DNA from: Scatosoma sp045658805
Lineage (GTDB): Bacteria > Bacillota > Clostridia > Christensenellales > Borkfalkiaceae
Assembly (NCBI GenBank): GCA_045658805.1
Contig: JAZOVQ010000014.1
Location: forward strand, 1 to 27,163
DNA length: 27,163 nucleotides
Direction: 5' to 3'
Shown here: positions 1 through 7,314 of the stretch, one piece after another
Layout of the letters: each line of letters begins with the position of its first letter
How positions within the stretch are numbered: the stretch's first letter is position 1
Notes under the pieces: model-generated
Told to the model about the DNA's origin: nothing
The model's database searches: none
Seen by the model: only the letters and a program-made list of their open reading frames with translations
Program-made: the position numbers and the translations under genes

Positions 1-16
1 AAACTTGAAAAATATA

Positions 17-45
17 TTGACAAATAACCTATCGAATGCTATAAT
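17..45 (+). promoter_or_regulatory. Sigma-A promoter of the sugar transferase gene
   Basis: TTGACA (17-22) and TATAAT (40-45) are both perfect consensus hexamers with an exact 17-bp spacer. Transcription should start near 52, leaving a leader of about 50 nt before the ATG at 105, with GGAG (91-94) as ribosome binding site. The gene therefore begins its own transcription unit. Confidence 0.85.
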
Positions 46-104
46 ATTTATTGCTGAAATAACGCAACGAAAGAGGAAATTGTAAATATTGGAGTTATAC
101 AAGG

Positions 105-767
105 ATGTATAGACATTTTTTTAAACGATTAATTGACATTGTTTTAAGTTTTATTGGAATTATCGTTTTGGCTTTGCCTATGTTGATTATTGCTATTTTA
201 GTAAAATGTACAAGCAAAGGCCCTGCCGTATTTAAAACGGAAAGAATTGGGAAAAACAATAAAAGATTTAAATTTTATAAATTCCGTAGTATGCGCACTG
301 ATGCGCCTGCTGATTGTGCGCCAAGATTGTTGCATAGTGAAGAGTATATCACAAAATTCGGTGCATTTTTAAGAAAAACCAGTTTGGATGAACTTCCTCA
401 GTTGTTTTGTATTTTTATCGGTACGATGTCGATTGTCGGTCCTCGTCCTGCGGGTTGTAGCGAAGAGGATTTGATTTCTGCAAGAACGGCTAACGGTTCG
501 AATTTGATTAAACCGGGGTTGACGGGTTTGGCTCAAGTAAACGGACGCGACATTTTAGCAAGCGACGTTGAGAAAAAGGCTTGGTTTGATGGCGAATACG
601 CCAAAAAAATTACTTTCTGGGGCGACGTTAAAATTTTCTTTAGGACTATTGGTAAAGTGTTTAAGGGAGATGGAGTTGTGGAAGGTACTGCGGTTATGGA
701 TGCACAAAATACGGATCAAACTGCAGATGAAGCGGCGGACAAAGCTACGGAGACGGTGGAGGCATAA
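105..767 (+). CDS. Bacterial sugar transferase (undecaprenyl-phosphate sugar-1-phosphate transferase family)
   Basis: The 220-aa protein belongs to the bacterial sugar transferase family (WcaJ/PglC-like). Members move a sugar-1-phosphate from a nucleotide sugar to undecaprenyl phosphate at the inner face of the membrane and so start an exopolysaccharide, capsule or glycan. An N-terminal membrane segment (about residues 10-35) is followed by the typical KTERIGKNNKRFKFYKFRSM stretch, then the core LRKTSLDELPQL, the MSIVGPRP motif and KPGLTGLAQVNGRD. The size matches the short, catalytic-core-only subfamily. The last 20 residues are an acidic Thr/Ala/Asp tail outside the family core. It has its own promoter and terminator, so it is probably monocistronic; no glycosyltransferase lies next to it in this window. 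The sugar substrate cannot be read from the sequence. Confidence 0.92.
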   Translation: MYRHFFKRLIDIVLSFIGIIVLALPMLIIAILVKCTSKGPAVFKTERIGKNNKRFKFYKFRSMRTDAPADCAPRLLHSEEYITKFGAFLRKTSLDELPQLFCIFIGTMSIVGPRPAGCSEEDLISARTANGSNLIKPGLTGLAQVNGRDILASDVEKKAWFDGEYAKKITFWGDVKIFFRTIGKVFKGDGVVEGTAVMDAQNTDQTADEAADKATETVEA

Positions 768-779
768 TGAAACAATGAA

Positions 780-806
780 GAGAGATGCAAAGGCGTCTCT
801 CTTTTT
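780..806 (+). terminator. Intrinsic terminator after the sugar transferase gene
   Basis: GAGAGATGC (780-788) and GCGTCTCTC (793-801) form a 9-bp stem with one G-T pair and a 4-nt loop, followed by TTTTTC. It lies 13 bp after the stop codon and faces the convergent gene ending at 820. Confidence 0.85.
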
Positions 807-819
807 CTATAAAGTAAGT

Positions 820-1869
820 TTAAATTCGGTCGGGTTTGATGCATTCGCCCGTGGCGGCGCTTTGAAAAATAACAAAAAAACCGCTTTCGTCGTCGTAGGG
901 CGAGGTGGGGACAAATACGCAGGAATCTTTAATTTCGCTTGGCGGATTGCGCTTATCTTTTGCCGCTAACGCATAGCAAATGTAGGTCGCCTTGCCGTCG
1001 TTGTATAGCACACCGACGAGATATTCAGGCGCGGAGGCTTCACCTTTGACGCGCACCCATTGACTACAAGTAAATGCGCCGTCTAACGTTTTATCGCGCG
1101 GGTATTGTTTAAATAACTCGTCGATTTCGCTTTTGACGCTTGCATAGTATCCGTCGGAATTTGTTGTAAACGAATGGCGTACGTTTTTAGCATCGACATT
1201 TTTCGCAAGGTCACCCCTTGTTTCCTTGCTTTGCTTTTCAGCTGCGCTTTCAGCGTATGCATAGTCGTCAATTTTTTTAGGCTGCTTGCGTTCATGTTCG
1301 CTCTCCTCGTAATAATTTTCTATTGCCACCGCTTCGTCGTTGTAACTGGCGGAGGTGCTAGGCGTTATGAGCGGTTTCTCGTTTAAAACGTCGTTCAACT
1401 CGTACCTGCCCCCGTCCTTTTCCTCTTTTTTGGGGACAGGGGCGCTGTTTTTGGCACTTTCATTAGCGGAAATCCGTTCGTCGCCGCGCGGAAAAACGGG
1501 CGGTAAAGTGGCGTTTAAAATGCTTTTCCAATCGTACGCGCCGTTGCCGTTAATACCAAACGCCACGGGCACCACTTCGTTTTTAACATAGCAAATGATA
1601 CCGCAAAAGCCTTCGGAAATATCCAGGTCGGAAAGAATATTAAAGATACTTTTACCGCGCAACGCCAGCATTTCCGTTTTGCCTTTGCCGTCGGATAGAA
1701 GGCAGTAATATTCCCCCGAAACGATGGGCGCAAAATTGATAATTGAGACTTCCACCGCGAGATTTTTACCATATTGTTCGGCTTTGATTAAGCCTGAAAG
1801 CGCTTTCCCGTCCCCCGAAAATCCATGCTTGATTTGGCGCAAAATGCACATTTTTTTGACGTAATTCAT
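820..1869 (-). CDS. Hypothetical protein with conserved ends and a disordered middle
   Basis: I do not recognise a named family in this 349-aa protein. Residues 1-120 look like a compact domain (MNYVKKMCILRQIKHGFSGDG and following, with repeated GEYYCLL and GFCGIICYVKNEVVP strands). Residues about 121-240 are Lys/Glu/Ser-rich and probably disordered, and residues 241-349 form a second compact region beginning YYASVKSEIDELFKQYPRD. There is no signal peptide or membrane segment, so it is probably cytoplasmic. GGGTGAG lies just upstream of the ATG at 1869 and supports this start. The linker contains DGGRYELND (residues 152-160), encoded by a copy of a DNA repeat found elsewhere in the window. 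The gene is convergent with the sugar transferase gene and divergent from the VanZ gene. Confidence 0.8.
   Translation of the reverse strand: MNYVKKMCILRQIKHGFSGDGKALSGLIKAEQYGKNLAVEVSIINFAPIVSGEYYCLLSDGKGKTEMLALRGKSIFNILSDLDISEGFCGIICYVKNEVVPVAFGINGNGAYDWKSILNATLPPVFPRGDERISANESAKNSAPVPKKEEKDGGRYELNDVLNEKPLITPSTSASYNDEAVAIENYYEESEHERKQPKKIDDYAYAESAAEKQSKETRGDLAKNVDAKNVRHSFTTNSDGYYASVKSEIDELFKQYPRDKTLDGAFTCSQWVRVKGEASAPEYLVGVLYNDGKATYICYALAAKDKRNPPSEIKDSCVFVPTSPYDDESGFFVIFQSAATGECIKPDRI
1394..1413 (-). repeat. GGGGGCAGGTA repeat, coding copy in the hypothetical gene
   Basis: On the minus strand the sequence reads GGGGGCAGGTACGAGTTGAA, differing at two positions from the 20-mer at 4198 and 22708. 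Here it is read in frame as GGRYELN, preceded by Asp. It falls in the low-complexity linker, a place that tolerates insertion. Confidence 0.7.
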
Positions 1870-2006
1870 AATTTCTCACCCGAAAATATATTTTATAACA
1901 GTAGTATATATGCCAAACCAAGGGAAAAATTGACAAAAACGGTCGAGATTTGGCAAAGAAAGGGGAAAAGTTTATCGCAAACACGAAAAAAAGTTTGTGG
2001 AAAACA

Positions 2007-2035
2007 TTGACCTTACGCGCAATTTATCGTATAAT
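2007..2035 (+). promoter_or_regulatory. Sigma-A promoter directly abutting the VanZ start codon
   Basis: TTGACC (2007-2012) and TATAAT (2030-2035) are separated by exactly 17 bp. The expected start of transcription is about 2041-2042, which is also the A of the likely start codon at 2042, so the message would be leaderless or nearly so. Confidence 0.75.
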
Positions 2036-2041
2036 AGAACT

Positions 2042-2626
2042 ATGAAGAAAAGGGACGGACTGCAAACAGCTGAACAACCGCAAAACCAACAGCCAACGCC
2101 ATGGAAGCGCAACGTTCTACGGGCGATTTTAACAACGGCAACAGCTTTGCTGTTGATTTGGATATTTTCCAATTCCCTGCAAACGGGCGTGGAATCGTCC
2201 AGTCAAAGCGGTAAGGTGATGGAAATCGTGCAATCGGTAGCGGCGTTTATTGATCCCGACTCCTACATAGCAACCGCGACGGGCGAGGATTATGATTTCA
2301 TTCACGGAATCGTCCGAACGATAGCGCACTTTTCGGAATTTGCGTTGTTGGGCGCATTGACAGGCTGGTGTTATTTTTCTTACACAAAAAAAGCCGTATA
2401 CGCGTACCTGCCCCTGGCATTTTTGGTTTGCGTACCGCTTGTGGATGAGTTGTTACAATCGTTTACCCCCAATCGCGCGGCGGAAATAACGGACGTATTG
2501 GTGGATATGGCAGGTGCATTTACGGGGCTGGCGTTTGCCGTCTTTACGGTGTGGCTGGGCGCTGTTATTTATCGGAAGTCGCAGGCGAAGCGACAAGCAA
2601 AATTGCAGGAAGCCGAAGATAGTTAG
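2042..2626 (+). CDS. VanZ-like membrane protein
   Basis: This is a VanZ-family integral membrane protein of 194 aa. The founding member gives low-level teicoplanin resistance; the biochemical role of most homologues is unknown. After a hydrophilic N-terminus there are about four membrane segments: LRAILTTATALLLIWIFSN, HFSEFALLGALTGWCYF, YAYLPLAFLVCVPLVDELLQ and DMAGAFTGLAFAVFTVWLG. The family signature is visible as RTIAHFSEFALLG and VDELLQSFTPNRAAEITDVLVDMAGA. The reading frame is open from 1997, but the promoter at 2007-2035 excludes that earlier start, and MKKRDG at 2042 is the first downstream ATG in frame. No Shine-Dalgarno precedes it. It ends with TAG, unlike nearly all its neighbours. 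Confidence 0.88.
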   Translation: MKKRDGLQTAEQPQNQQPTPWKRNVLRAILTTATALLLIWIFSNSLQTGVESSSQSGKVMEIVQSVAAFIDPDSYIATATGEDYDFIHGIVRTIAHFSEFALLGALTGWCYFSYTKKAVYAYLPLAFLVCVPLVDELLQSFTPNRAAEITDVLVDMAGAFTGLAFAVFTVWLGAVIYRKSQAKRQAKLQEAEDS

Positions 2627-2775
2627 ATAAAAATTGGGCGGAAGTTTGGTTATAACGGCACGTAAAACAGTTCATAAAAGCGTAAAAGGTATACCCAACC
2701 AACGCATAAAGAAAGCACAAATAAACCATAAAATCATTTTTGAAAATAACCCATAACAAACGGGAGGAAGAAAAC

Positions 2776-3765
2776 ATGGCGGGAGAAAGTTTAGAAATCG
2801 CCTTAATCAAGTACAATAAAAAAACGTGGAGCAAGAGCGCGTTGCTGGGCTTTTTCATTGGCTTGGCGGTAATTGTACCTGGAATCAGCGGATCGACGGT
2901 GGCAATTATTTTTAAATTGTACGATCAATTTTTATATGCCATTGGCAATTTGTTTAAGAAATTCAAGCAATGCTTTATCTTTTTATTGCCCATTGGTATC
3001 GGCATGGTGCTGGGGGTATTGCTTGGCTTTATCACAGTCAAACAGCTGTTGGATATCATTCCGTTTGCAATCGTTTGCCTTTTTGCCGGGCTTATGTGCG
3101 GTGCATTCCCTGCGGTGAAAGACGAATTAAAGGGCGCAACCATGAACGCAAAGCGCATCGCCTTGTTCTTTGTCGGGATAGCCATTCCCGTAGCGCTTGG
3201 CTGTGTGTCGGCGGTATTGACGGCGAAAAACGCATCGGCGTCGGCGGTAATGGATAAATTTGCGGACGTGCAGTGGTGGCATATCGTCCTCGGTCTTCTG
3301 ATCGGCTTCGTAGTGGGCGTAACGCAAGTAGTGCCTGGGTTGAGCGCCAGCGCCTTTTTGATGGCGGTGGGCTGGTTTGCGTGCATTATGGACAGCGTAA
3401 GCATGACTTATTGGAAAGCGAACCCTAGCGTGTGGTTGGTGTACGGCGCGCTTGGCGTAGGCTTTTTGCTTGGCGTGTTTATTTTCTCCAAACTCCTCAC
3501 CTTCCTTTTTGGCAGAGCAAGACATACGTCCTATTCCATGATCGTGGGCTTGTCCCTTGGCTCGATTATTTCCATGTTCTGCAACGGCGATATCATGGAA
3601 GTCTACCTCGGTTGGGCGAATAACGGAGTGCAAATTTTGGACGTTTGCCTTGGCATTGCGCTTTTTGTTGTTGGCGTAATCGGTTCTTATTGGTTGGTTT
3701 GCTATCAACGTAAAAAGGACGAGGAAGCGGCAAAAGAACAAGCGTTAAATACGGAAACAAAATAA
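2776..3765 (+). CDS. DUF368 membrane protein (polyprenyl-phosphate translocase family, PopT-like)
   Basis: The 329-aa polytopic membrane protein matches the DUF368 family. The family signature is near the N-terminus as GFFIGLAVIVPGISGSTVAIIFKLYD, with a second related motif VVGVTQVVPGLSASAFLMAVGW in the middle, indicating an inverted-repeat transporter fold. About eight to ten hydrophobic segments are visible. Published work assigns some DUF368 proteins as recyclers of undecaprenyl phosphate across the membrane; applying that here is inference from family membership. An upstream in-frame ATG at 2740 exists, but GGGAGG (2762-2767) sits 8 nt before the ATG at 2776, which is the better start. 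A role in carrier-lipid recycling would fit the sugar transferase that uses the same lipid at 105. Confidence 0.88.
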   Translation: MAGESLEIALIKYNKKTWSKSALLGFFIGLAVIVPGISGSTVAIIFKLYDQFLYAIGNLFKKFKQCFIFLLPIGIGMVLGVLLGFITVKQLLDIIPFAIVCLFAGLMCGAFPAVKDELKGATMNAKRIALFFVGIAIPVALGCVSAVLTAKNASASAVMDKFADVQWWHIVLGLLIGFVVGVTQVVPGLSASAFLMAVGWFACIMDSVSMTYWKANPSVWLVYGALGVGFLLGVFIFSKLLTFLFGRARHTSYSMIVGLSLGSIISMFCNGDIMEVYLGWANNGVQILDVCLGIALFVVGVIGSYWLVCYQRKKDEEAAKEQALNTETK

Positions 3766-3774
3766 TAAAATCGG

Positions 3775-3806
3775 CGCGCGCGGCATTTCGGCTTCGCGCG
3801 TTTTTT
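3775..3806 (+). terminator. Intrinsic terminator between the DUF368 and comF genes
   Basis: CGCGCG-type arms (around 3775-3782 and 3795-3800) with a GGCATTTCGGCTT interior are followed by TTTTTT (3801-3806). The T-tract ends only 10 bp before the comF start codon, so comF either depends on read-through or has a promoter inside the DUF368 gene. Confidence 0.75.
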
Positions 3807-3816
3807 ATGGAAAGAA

Positions 3817-4623
3817 ATGGGATTTATACAAAAGTTATTGGAAAAAGTAAGGGATAAAGCTTCTCAACACGGTTACGTTTGTGACGCTTGCGGCGCGGAA
3901 GTGTTTGAATATCCCACCAAACGCCTATGCGCTTCCTGCGAAGAAGCGATGCGAAAAAACGACAAACTGCGTTGCAATAAGTGCGGTCGGCGTACTCGCG
4001 CGGAGGGCGTATGTTTAACCTGCAAACGGGATATGCCGTCCTTTACGCAAGGCATTTCTCCCTTTGTCTATCGCGCGGAAACGGCATCGCTTATCAATAG
4101 AATTAAGAACGGTACGCCTCGTCTTGCCTATTATTTTGGCGAGCGTATGGCGGAAAGCTTGCTTGCGGAAATGCAACGCCAAAAATCGGCGTTCGATGGG
4201 GGCAGGTATGCGTTGAATGAGGACGAATACCAAAAAAGCAGGGAAAATCCGTTGGTGATACCCGTACCGTTGACGGAGAAAAAAGAGAAAATACGTGGGT
4301 ATAACCAAGCGGCGGAGCTTGCGCGCGTTGTTGCGCGGTCTTTACAACAAGCAGGAGTGGATGCGGAGTTGGACACAGAGCTTTTACAAAAGCGCCGCGA
4401 AACGCAACAGCAAAAGCAAAGCAGTTTTCAAGCGAGAAGGGACAACGTCGAGGGCGCCTATCACGTGCATAAGCGAAAAGCCTGCAAGGGCAGAACGATT
4501 ATTTTGGTCGACGATATTATGACAACGGGCGCAACAGGCAGCGAATGTGCAAGCCGATTGTTAGGCGCAGGCGCAAAGGAAGTGCTGTTGGTGGTTGCGG
4601 CGGCATTGCCCGAGCAACAATAA
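3817..4623 (+). CDS. comFC: ComF family protein (phosphoribosyltransferase-like, ComFC type)
   Basis: The 268-aa protein has the ComFC layout. An N-terminal zinc-ribbon region carries Cys pairs at about residues 22/25, 38/41, 53/56 and 66/69. A phosphoribosyltransferase domain follows with VIPVPL (147-152), IRGYNQAAELA and the PRPP-binding loop IILVDDIMTTGATG (228-241). In naturally competent Firmicutes ComFC acts in the cytoplasm during uptake and recombination of single-stranded DNA; no other competence gene is present here. Between the helix ending AEM and PLVIPVPL there is an apparent insertion of about 20-25 residues (RQKSAFDGGRYALNEDEYQKSREN). It contains DGGRYALNE (127-135), encoded by an exact copy of the 20-mer repeat also found in the intergenic hairpin at 22708. 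No strong ribosome binding site is visible. Confidence 0.88.
   Translation: MGFIQKLLEKVRDKASQHGYVCDACGAEVFEYPTKRLCASCEEAMRKNDKLRCNKCGRRTRAEGVCLTCKRDMPSFTQGISPFVYRAETASLINRIKNGTPRLAYYFGERMAESLLAEMQRQKSAFDGGRYALNEDEYQKSRENPLVIPVPLTEKKEKIRGYNQAAELARVVARSLQQAGVDAELDTELLQKRRETQQQKQSSFQARRDNVEGAYHVHKRKACKGRTIILVDDIMTTGATGSECASRLLGAGAKEVLLVVAAALPEQQ
4198..4217 (+). repeat. GGGGGCAGGTA repeat, coding copy in comF
   Basis: GGGGGCAGGTATGCGTTGAA is identical over all 20 nt to the left arm of the intergenic hairpin at 22708-22727 and over 19 nt to 12421-12439. It is translated in frame as GGRYALN inside ComF. Confidence 0.85.
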
Positions 4624-4635
4624 AAGAGAAAAAAG

Positions 4636-4665
4636 AAAACGTCCGCCGTAACAAGCGGACGTTTT
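4636..4665. terminator. Bidirectional intrinsic terminator between comF and the NlpC/P60 gene
   Basis: AAAACGTCCGC (4636-4646) and GCGGACGTTTT (4655-4665) form a perfect 11-bp stem with an 8-nt loop, with A-rich left and T-rich right flanks. It lies between two convergent genes and can serve both. Confidence 0.9.
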
Positions 4666-4708
4666 CCCAATTCAAGAGGTTTATTATAGGTGTAAGCGTA
4701 ATTAAAAA

Positions 4709-5644
4709 TTAAAGAAACCGTCTTGCTTCGACGTAGAATGCCCAACGTTTGGCGCTCATTTTTTCGATGCGCGCATAATCGGATGAGGTGTGCAAAATGT
4801 AATCGTTACCAAGATACAAAGCCACGTGTCCGATACGCTCAATCCCCGTTTTGTATTGCCGTTCCTCGTTGGTGAAGAAGATACAATCTCCACGGCGGAG
4901 TTCGTTTTTCTTCACGTATTCACCCTGCGTAACCTGCGTGCGCGTATTGACGTTGAGCAGTTCGCCTGCCCCCTTATAAAAAATGTACTGGATAAGCGAG
5001 GAGCAATCAAATTTTTGCGCTGAAAAGCCCGAAAGCAATTTACCGTTTCCGTCGTGTAAGCGAATTGCGCCGTAAACGTAGGGAACGCCAATCAATTTAT
5101 ACCCTTCCGCAACGACGTTTTCCACTTCCGACTCCGCTTTTTCTAACGTGAAAACGGAAGCGTACTCGGCGTAGATGTATGCCGTTTTATTGCGGTAATA
5201 GGTCTTATACCAATTGCCCGTTTTCCCGATAACCGCGTACATGGTACCCTCGTTTGCGCTTCCAAGCACCGTATATTCTGTGCCTGCGCCCGAACGGATA
5301 TTCACGCTGTCGCCTGTGCAGCGAATGTAGGTTGCTTGTTCGCTAACCGCGGGCGGTGTAGACGCGCTTGGCTCGTCGGGTACGGGCGGCGCGCTGCTTT
5401 CTTCGTCCGTTTCCGAATCCTCCGATTCGGGCGGTTGGCTTTCCTCCGATTCGCTTTCTACGCTTTCAAACGGTTCCGAGTTTATCGAGCTGTCCTCTTC
5501 AACGCTTTCGGAAGAAGGCGGGGCGGATTGGGCGGACGATGAATTTTCAACGCTGTCCGATGGGTTGGTGCAGGCGGCTAGCGCCAAGGGGGAAAGAAAG
5601 GCAGCAGCAAGCAAAACCGCCATAATAGAAGTTAACTTTTTCAT
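4709..5644 (-). CDS. Lipoprotein with SH3b and NlpC/P60 peptidase domains
   Basis: This 311-aa protein is predicted to cut peptidoglycan stem peptides (gamma-D-Glu to diamino acid bond) at the cell surface. A lipoprotein signal peptide ends in LALAAC with Cys25 as the lipidated residue. Residues 26-105 are a Ser/Glu/Pro-rich tether. An SH3-type wall-binding domain follows (about 108-170, with VNIRSGAGTEYTVLGSANEGT). The NlpC/P60 domain (about 185-311) shows the catalytic Cys in FDCSSL, the His in RIGHVALYLG, and a further polar residue near YILHTSSD. GAGAGGAC lies a few bases before the ATG at 5644. It is convergent with comF. The two-domain plan is standard for a cell-wall hydrolase of Gram-positive bacteria. 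Confidence 0.92.
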   Translation of the reverse strand: MKKLTSIMAVLLAAAFLSPLALAACTNPSDSVENSSSAQSAPPSSESVEEDSSINSEPFESVESESEESQPPESEDSETDEESSAPPVPDEPSASTPPAVSEQATYIRCTGDSVNIRSGAGTEYTVLGSANEGTMYAVIGKTGNWYKTYYRNKTAYIYAEYASVFTLEKAESEVENVVAEGYKLIGVPYVYGAIRLHDGNGKLLSGFSAQKFDCSSLIQYIFYKGAGELLNVNTRTQVTQGEYVKKNELRRGDCIFFTNEERQYKTGIERIGHVALYLGNDYILHTSSDYARIEKMSAKRWAFYVEARRFL

Positions 5645-5741
5645 AATGTCCTCTCATAAACAAAATTTGCGCTTCGCCGCCTTGAAGAAGGAGAGTGTTT
5701 GGCAAAACGTCGAAAAAAGACGGCGTTCAAGCGCTGAAAAA

Positions 5742-5771
5742 ATTGTACTATACGCCGAGGGGGAGAGTCAA
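5742..5771 (-). promoter_or_regulatory. Probable promoter of the NlpC/P60 lipoprotein gene
   Basis: Read on the minus strand, TTGACT (5771-5766) and TACAAT (5747-5742) are separated by 18 bp. The leader to the ATG at 5644 would be about 90 nt. Confidence 0.5.
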
Positions 5772-5894
5772 TAGGAGAAAAACGGCAACTGAGGTAAGGC
5801 TTGGGAAGAGAGGGGAAGTCTGTATATAAGGGGGCGGAAATTGGGCTCTATGTTGGGATTTTGGGAAAAAGCGGCAAAAAAGGAATAAAAAAAT

Positions 5895-5908
5895 GCGGCA
5901 GCTGCCGC
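5895..5908. repeat. Perfect 14-bp palindrome upstream of the PHP gene promoter
   Basis: GCGGCAGCTGCCGC is perfectly self-complementary and ends 7 bp before the -35 hexamer at 5916. It has no T-tract, so it is not an obvious terminator. It could be an operator or the remains of one. Otherwise the 5645-5998 gap holds only the two divergent promoters. Confidence 0.4.
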
Positions 5909-5915
5909 CCTGCGC

Positions 5916-5944
5916 TTGAAAAATATCGTCCGCTGTGGTATAAT
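5916..5944 (+). promoter_or_regulatory. Sigma-A promoter of the PHP phosphatase gene
   Basis: TTGAAA (5916-5921), a 17-bp spacer and TATAAT (5939-5944), with an extended -10 TGG at 5936-5938. It places transcription start near 5951 and argues against the frame's earlier start at 5801. Confidence 0.8.
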
Positions 5945-5998
5945 AACAAAAAAGCTGCGTTGTGTAACGGCAACGCAAAGAAGAAAACGGTGAACGCA

Positions 5999-6838
5999 AT
6001 GAAAAACAATTTGACGGATATGCATACACATTCGAAATTCTCTCATGACGGAGTTTCCGCTTTGCAGGATATGGCGGCGGCGGCTTTGGAAAAGGGTTTG
6101 CTTTTTTATGGAATGAGCGAGCATTTTGATTATGATATAGAAGTGGATGGAAATTGGCCTATGCAAAGCCGTGAAAGCGAAGCGGAATATTTCCATACGG
6201 CGCGGCATATTCAAGACGATTACGCAGGTTGTTTAAACGTAGTGGTTGGCGCGGAATTTGCATACACGAACACTCCCAAAGGGCAAGCAATGTATCAAGA
6301 AACGTATGAAAAATACCGTCCCGATTACGTTATCAACAGTTTGCATGCTCCGCTGGGCAGCGGGGTGGATTATTGCATGAAGAAGGCGTTTTATAAAGAC
6401 GGCGAAACGCGGGATAAGACGGAAGTGTATCGTGAGTATTTACGTTTTGTGTTGACGAGCTTGGACGCGCCGTATCCGTATGATATCGTTGGGCACATCG
6501 GGTATATTACGAGATATGCGCACTATGAGGATCGCGCTTTGCGCTTGGCGGATTTTCAAGCGGAAATAGACGAAGTGTTGTTGGCGATTATTAAGAAAGA
6601 CAAAATTTTAGAGGTGAATTCCTCGAACAAAGGCGGCGTGTCTTTGACGTTGCCGAGTGAAGAGATTGTACGTAGATATTACGAGCTGGGCGGCAGAAAG
6701 GTATCCTTTGGCTCGGATGCGCATGGCGTTGATAGATTGGCGGATAAGCGCGAAGCCGTAGCGGAAATGTTAAAAAATATTGGCTTTACGTACGTAACGG
6801 TGCCTTGCCGCGGCGAGCATATTAAAGTGGAATTGTAA
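5999..6838 (+). CDS. PHP-domain histidinol-phosphatase (HisJ/HisK family)
   Basis: The 279-aa protein is a metal-dependent phosphoesterase of the PHP family, in the branch that removes phosphate from histidinol phosphate. Metal-ligand motifs appear in order: DMHTHSKFSHDG (His9, His11), SEHFDY, VVGAEFAY, NSLHAPLGSGVDY, DIVGHIGYITRY, EVNSSNKGG and GSDAHGVDRL. The frame is open back to 5801, but the promoter at 5916-5944 and the family N-terminus point to MKNNLTDMHTH at 5999; the ribosome binding site there is weak. No other histidine biosynthesis gene is in the window, so the physiological substrate is inferred from family. It is followed 44 bp later by a small gene in the same direction, probably in the same transcript. 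Confidence 0.85.
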   Translation: MKNNLTDMHTHSKFSHDGVSALQDMAAAALEKGLLFYGMSEHFDYDIEVDGNWPMQSRESEAEYFHTARHIQDDYAGCLNVVVGAEFAYTNTPKGQAMYQETYEKYRPDYVINSLHAPLGSGVDYCMKKAFYKDGETRDKTEVYREYLRFVLTSLDAPYPYDIVGHIGYITRYAHYEDRALRLADFQAEIDEVLLAIIKKDKILEVNSSNKGGVSLTLPSEEIVRRYYELGGRKVSFGSDAHGVDRLADKREAVAEMLKNIGFTYVTVPCRGEHIKVEL

Positions 6839-6882
6839 AAGGGGAGTCTAAAAGCTGCAAGCGGCTTGAAACGAGGGGAAAG

Positions 6883-7089
6883 ATGTCGGAATTAGATCTT
6901 TTGAAATTGTTACAAAGTTATGGTGAAGAGATAGAGCTTGGGGATTTTACGCCCGAAGAACTTTCCGCGATGCTGGAAGAAATGCGCAACGGGGAAGAAT
7001 TACCTCTTACAGCTTCGGCGTTTAAAGAAAAGTATTTCGCATTCTACGACGACGTGAAGGATAAGAGTTTAGATAAACAAGACTGGTAA
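6883..7089 (+). CDS. Small acidic hypothetical protein, 68 aa
   Basis: No family is recognised. The 68-aa product is acidic and predicted helical (LDLLKLLQSYGEEIELGDFTPEELSAMLEEMRNGEELPL), without a signal peptide or membrane segment. A good ribosome binding site, GAGGGG, lies 5 nt before the ATG at 6883, which supports real translation. It follows the PHP phosphatase gene at 44 bp without an obvious terminator between, so the two are probably co-transcribed. Confidence 0.7.
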   Translation: MSELDLLKLLQSYGEEIELGDFTPEELSAMLEEMRNGEELPLTASAFKEKYFAFYDDVKDKSLDKQDW

Positions 7090-7097
7090 AACGACGG

Positions 7098-7214
7098 ATG
7101 TGCTTCGCGATACGGCGTTGCACTGCGGCGCCCTCAGTCACGTACAAGAAGAATGCCGCTTTGGGTTATTCTCGCGCGCCTTGTCTCGCTTGAATCTGCA
7201 CCGATTTTTATATG
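7098..7214. other. Unassigned GC-rich intergenic stretch
   Basis: This stretch between the 68-aa gene and the terminator of the lipoprotein gene carries no ORF of note. It is locally GC-rich (for example GGCGTTGCACTGCGGCGCC and CTCGCGCGCCTTG) and contrasts with the AT-rich spacers around it. It could be an interspersed repeat or a small RNA; only one copy is in the window. Confidence 0.25.
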
Positions 7215-7267
7215 TAACCAATAACAAAAACTACTGCCACACATAAACAAATTATGCAAACAAAAAA

Positions 7268-7291
7268 CGTCCGAGGATTTCTCCTCGGACG
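7268..7291 (-). terminator. Intrinsic terminator of the Tyr/Asn/Thr-rich lipoprotein gene
   Basis: CGTCCGAGGA (7268-7277) and TCCTCGGACG (7282-7291) form a perfect 10-bp stem with a 4-nt loop. On the minus strand it is followed by TTTTTTG (from 7267 downward), placing it just after the gene ending at 7315. Confidence 0.9.
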
Positions 7292-7314
7292 CTTTGCATT
7301 TAAAGCATTATTTA

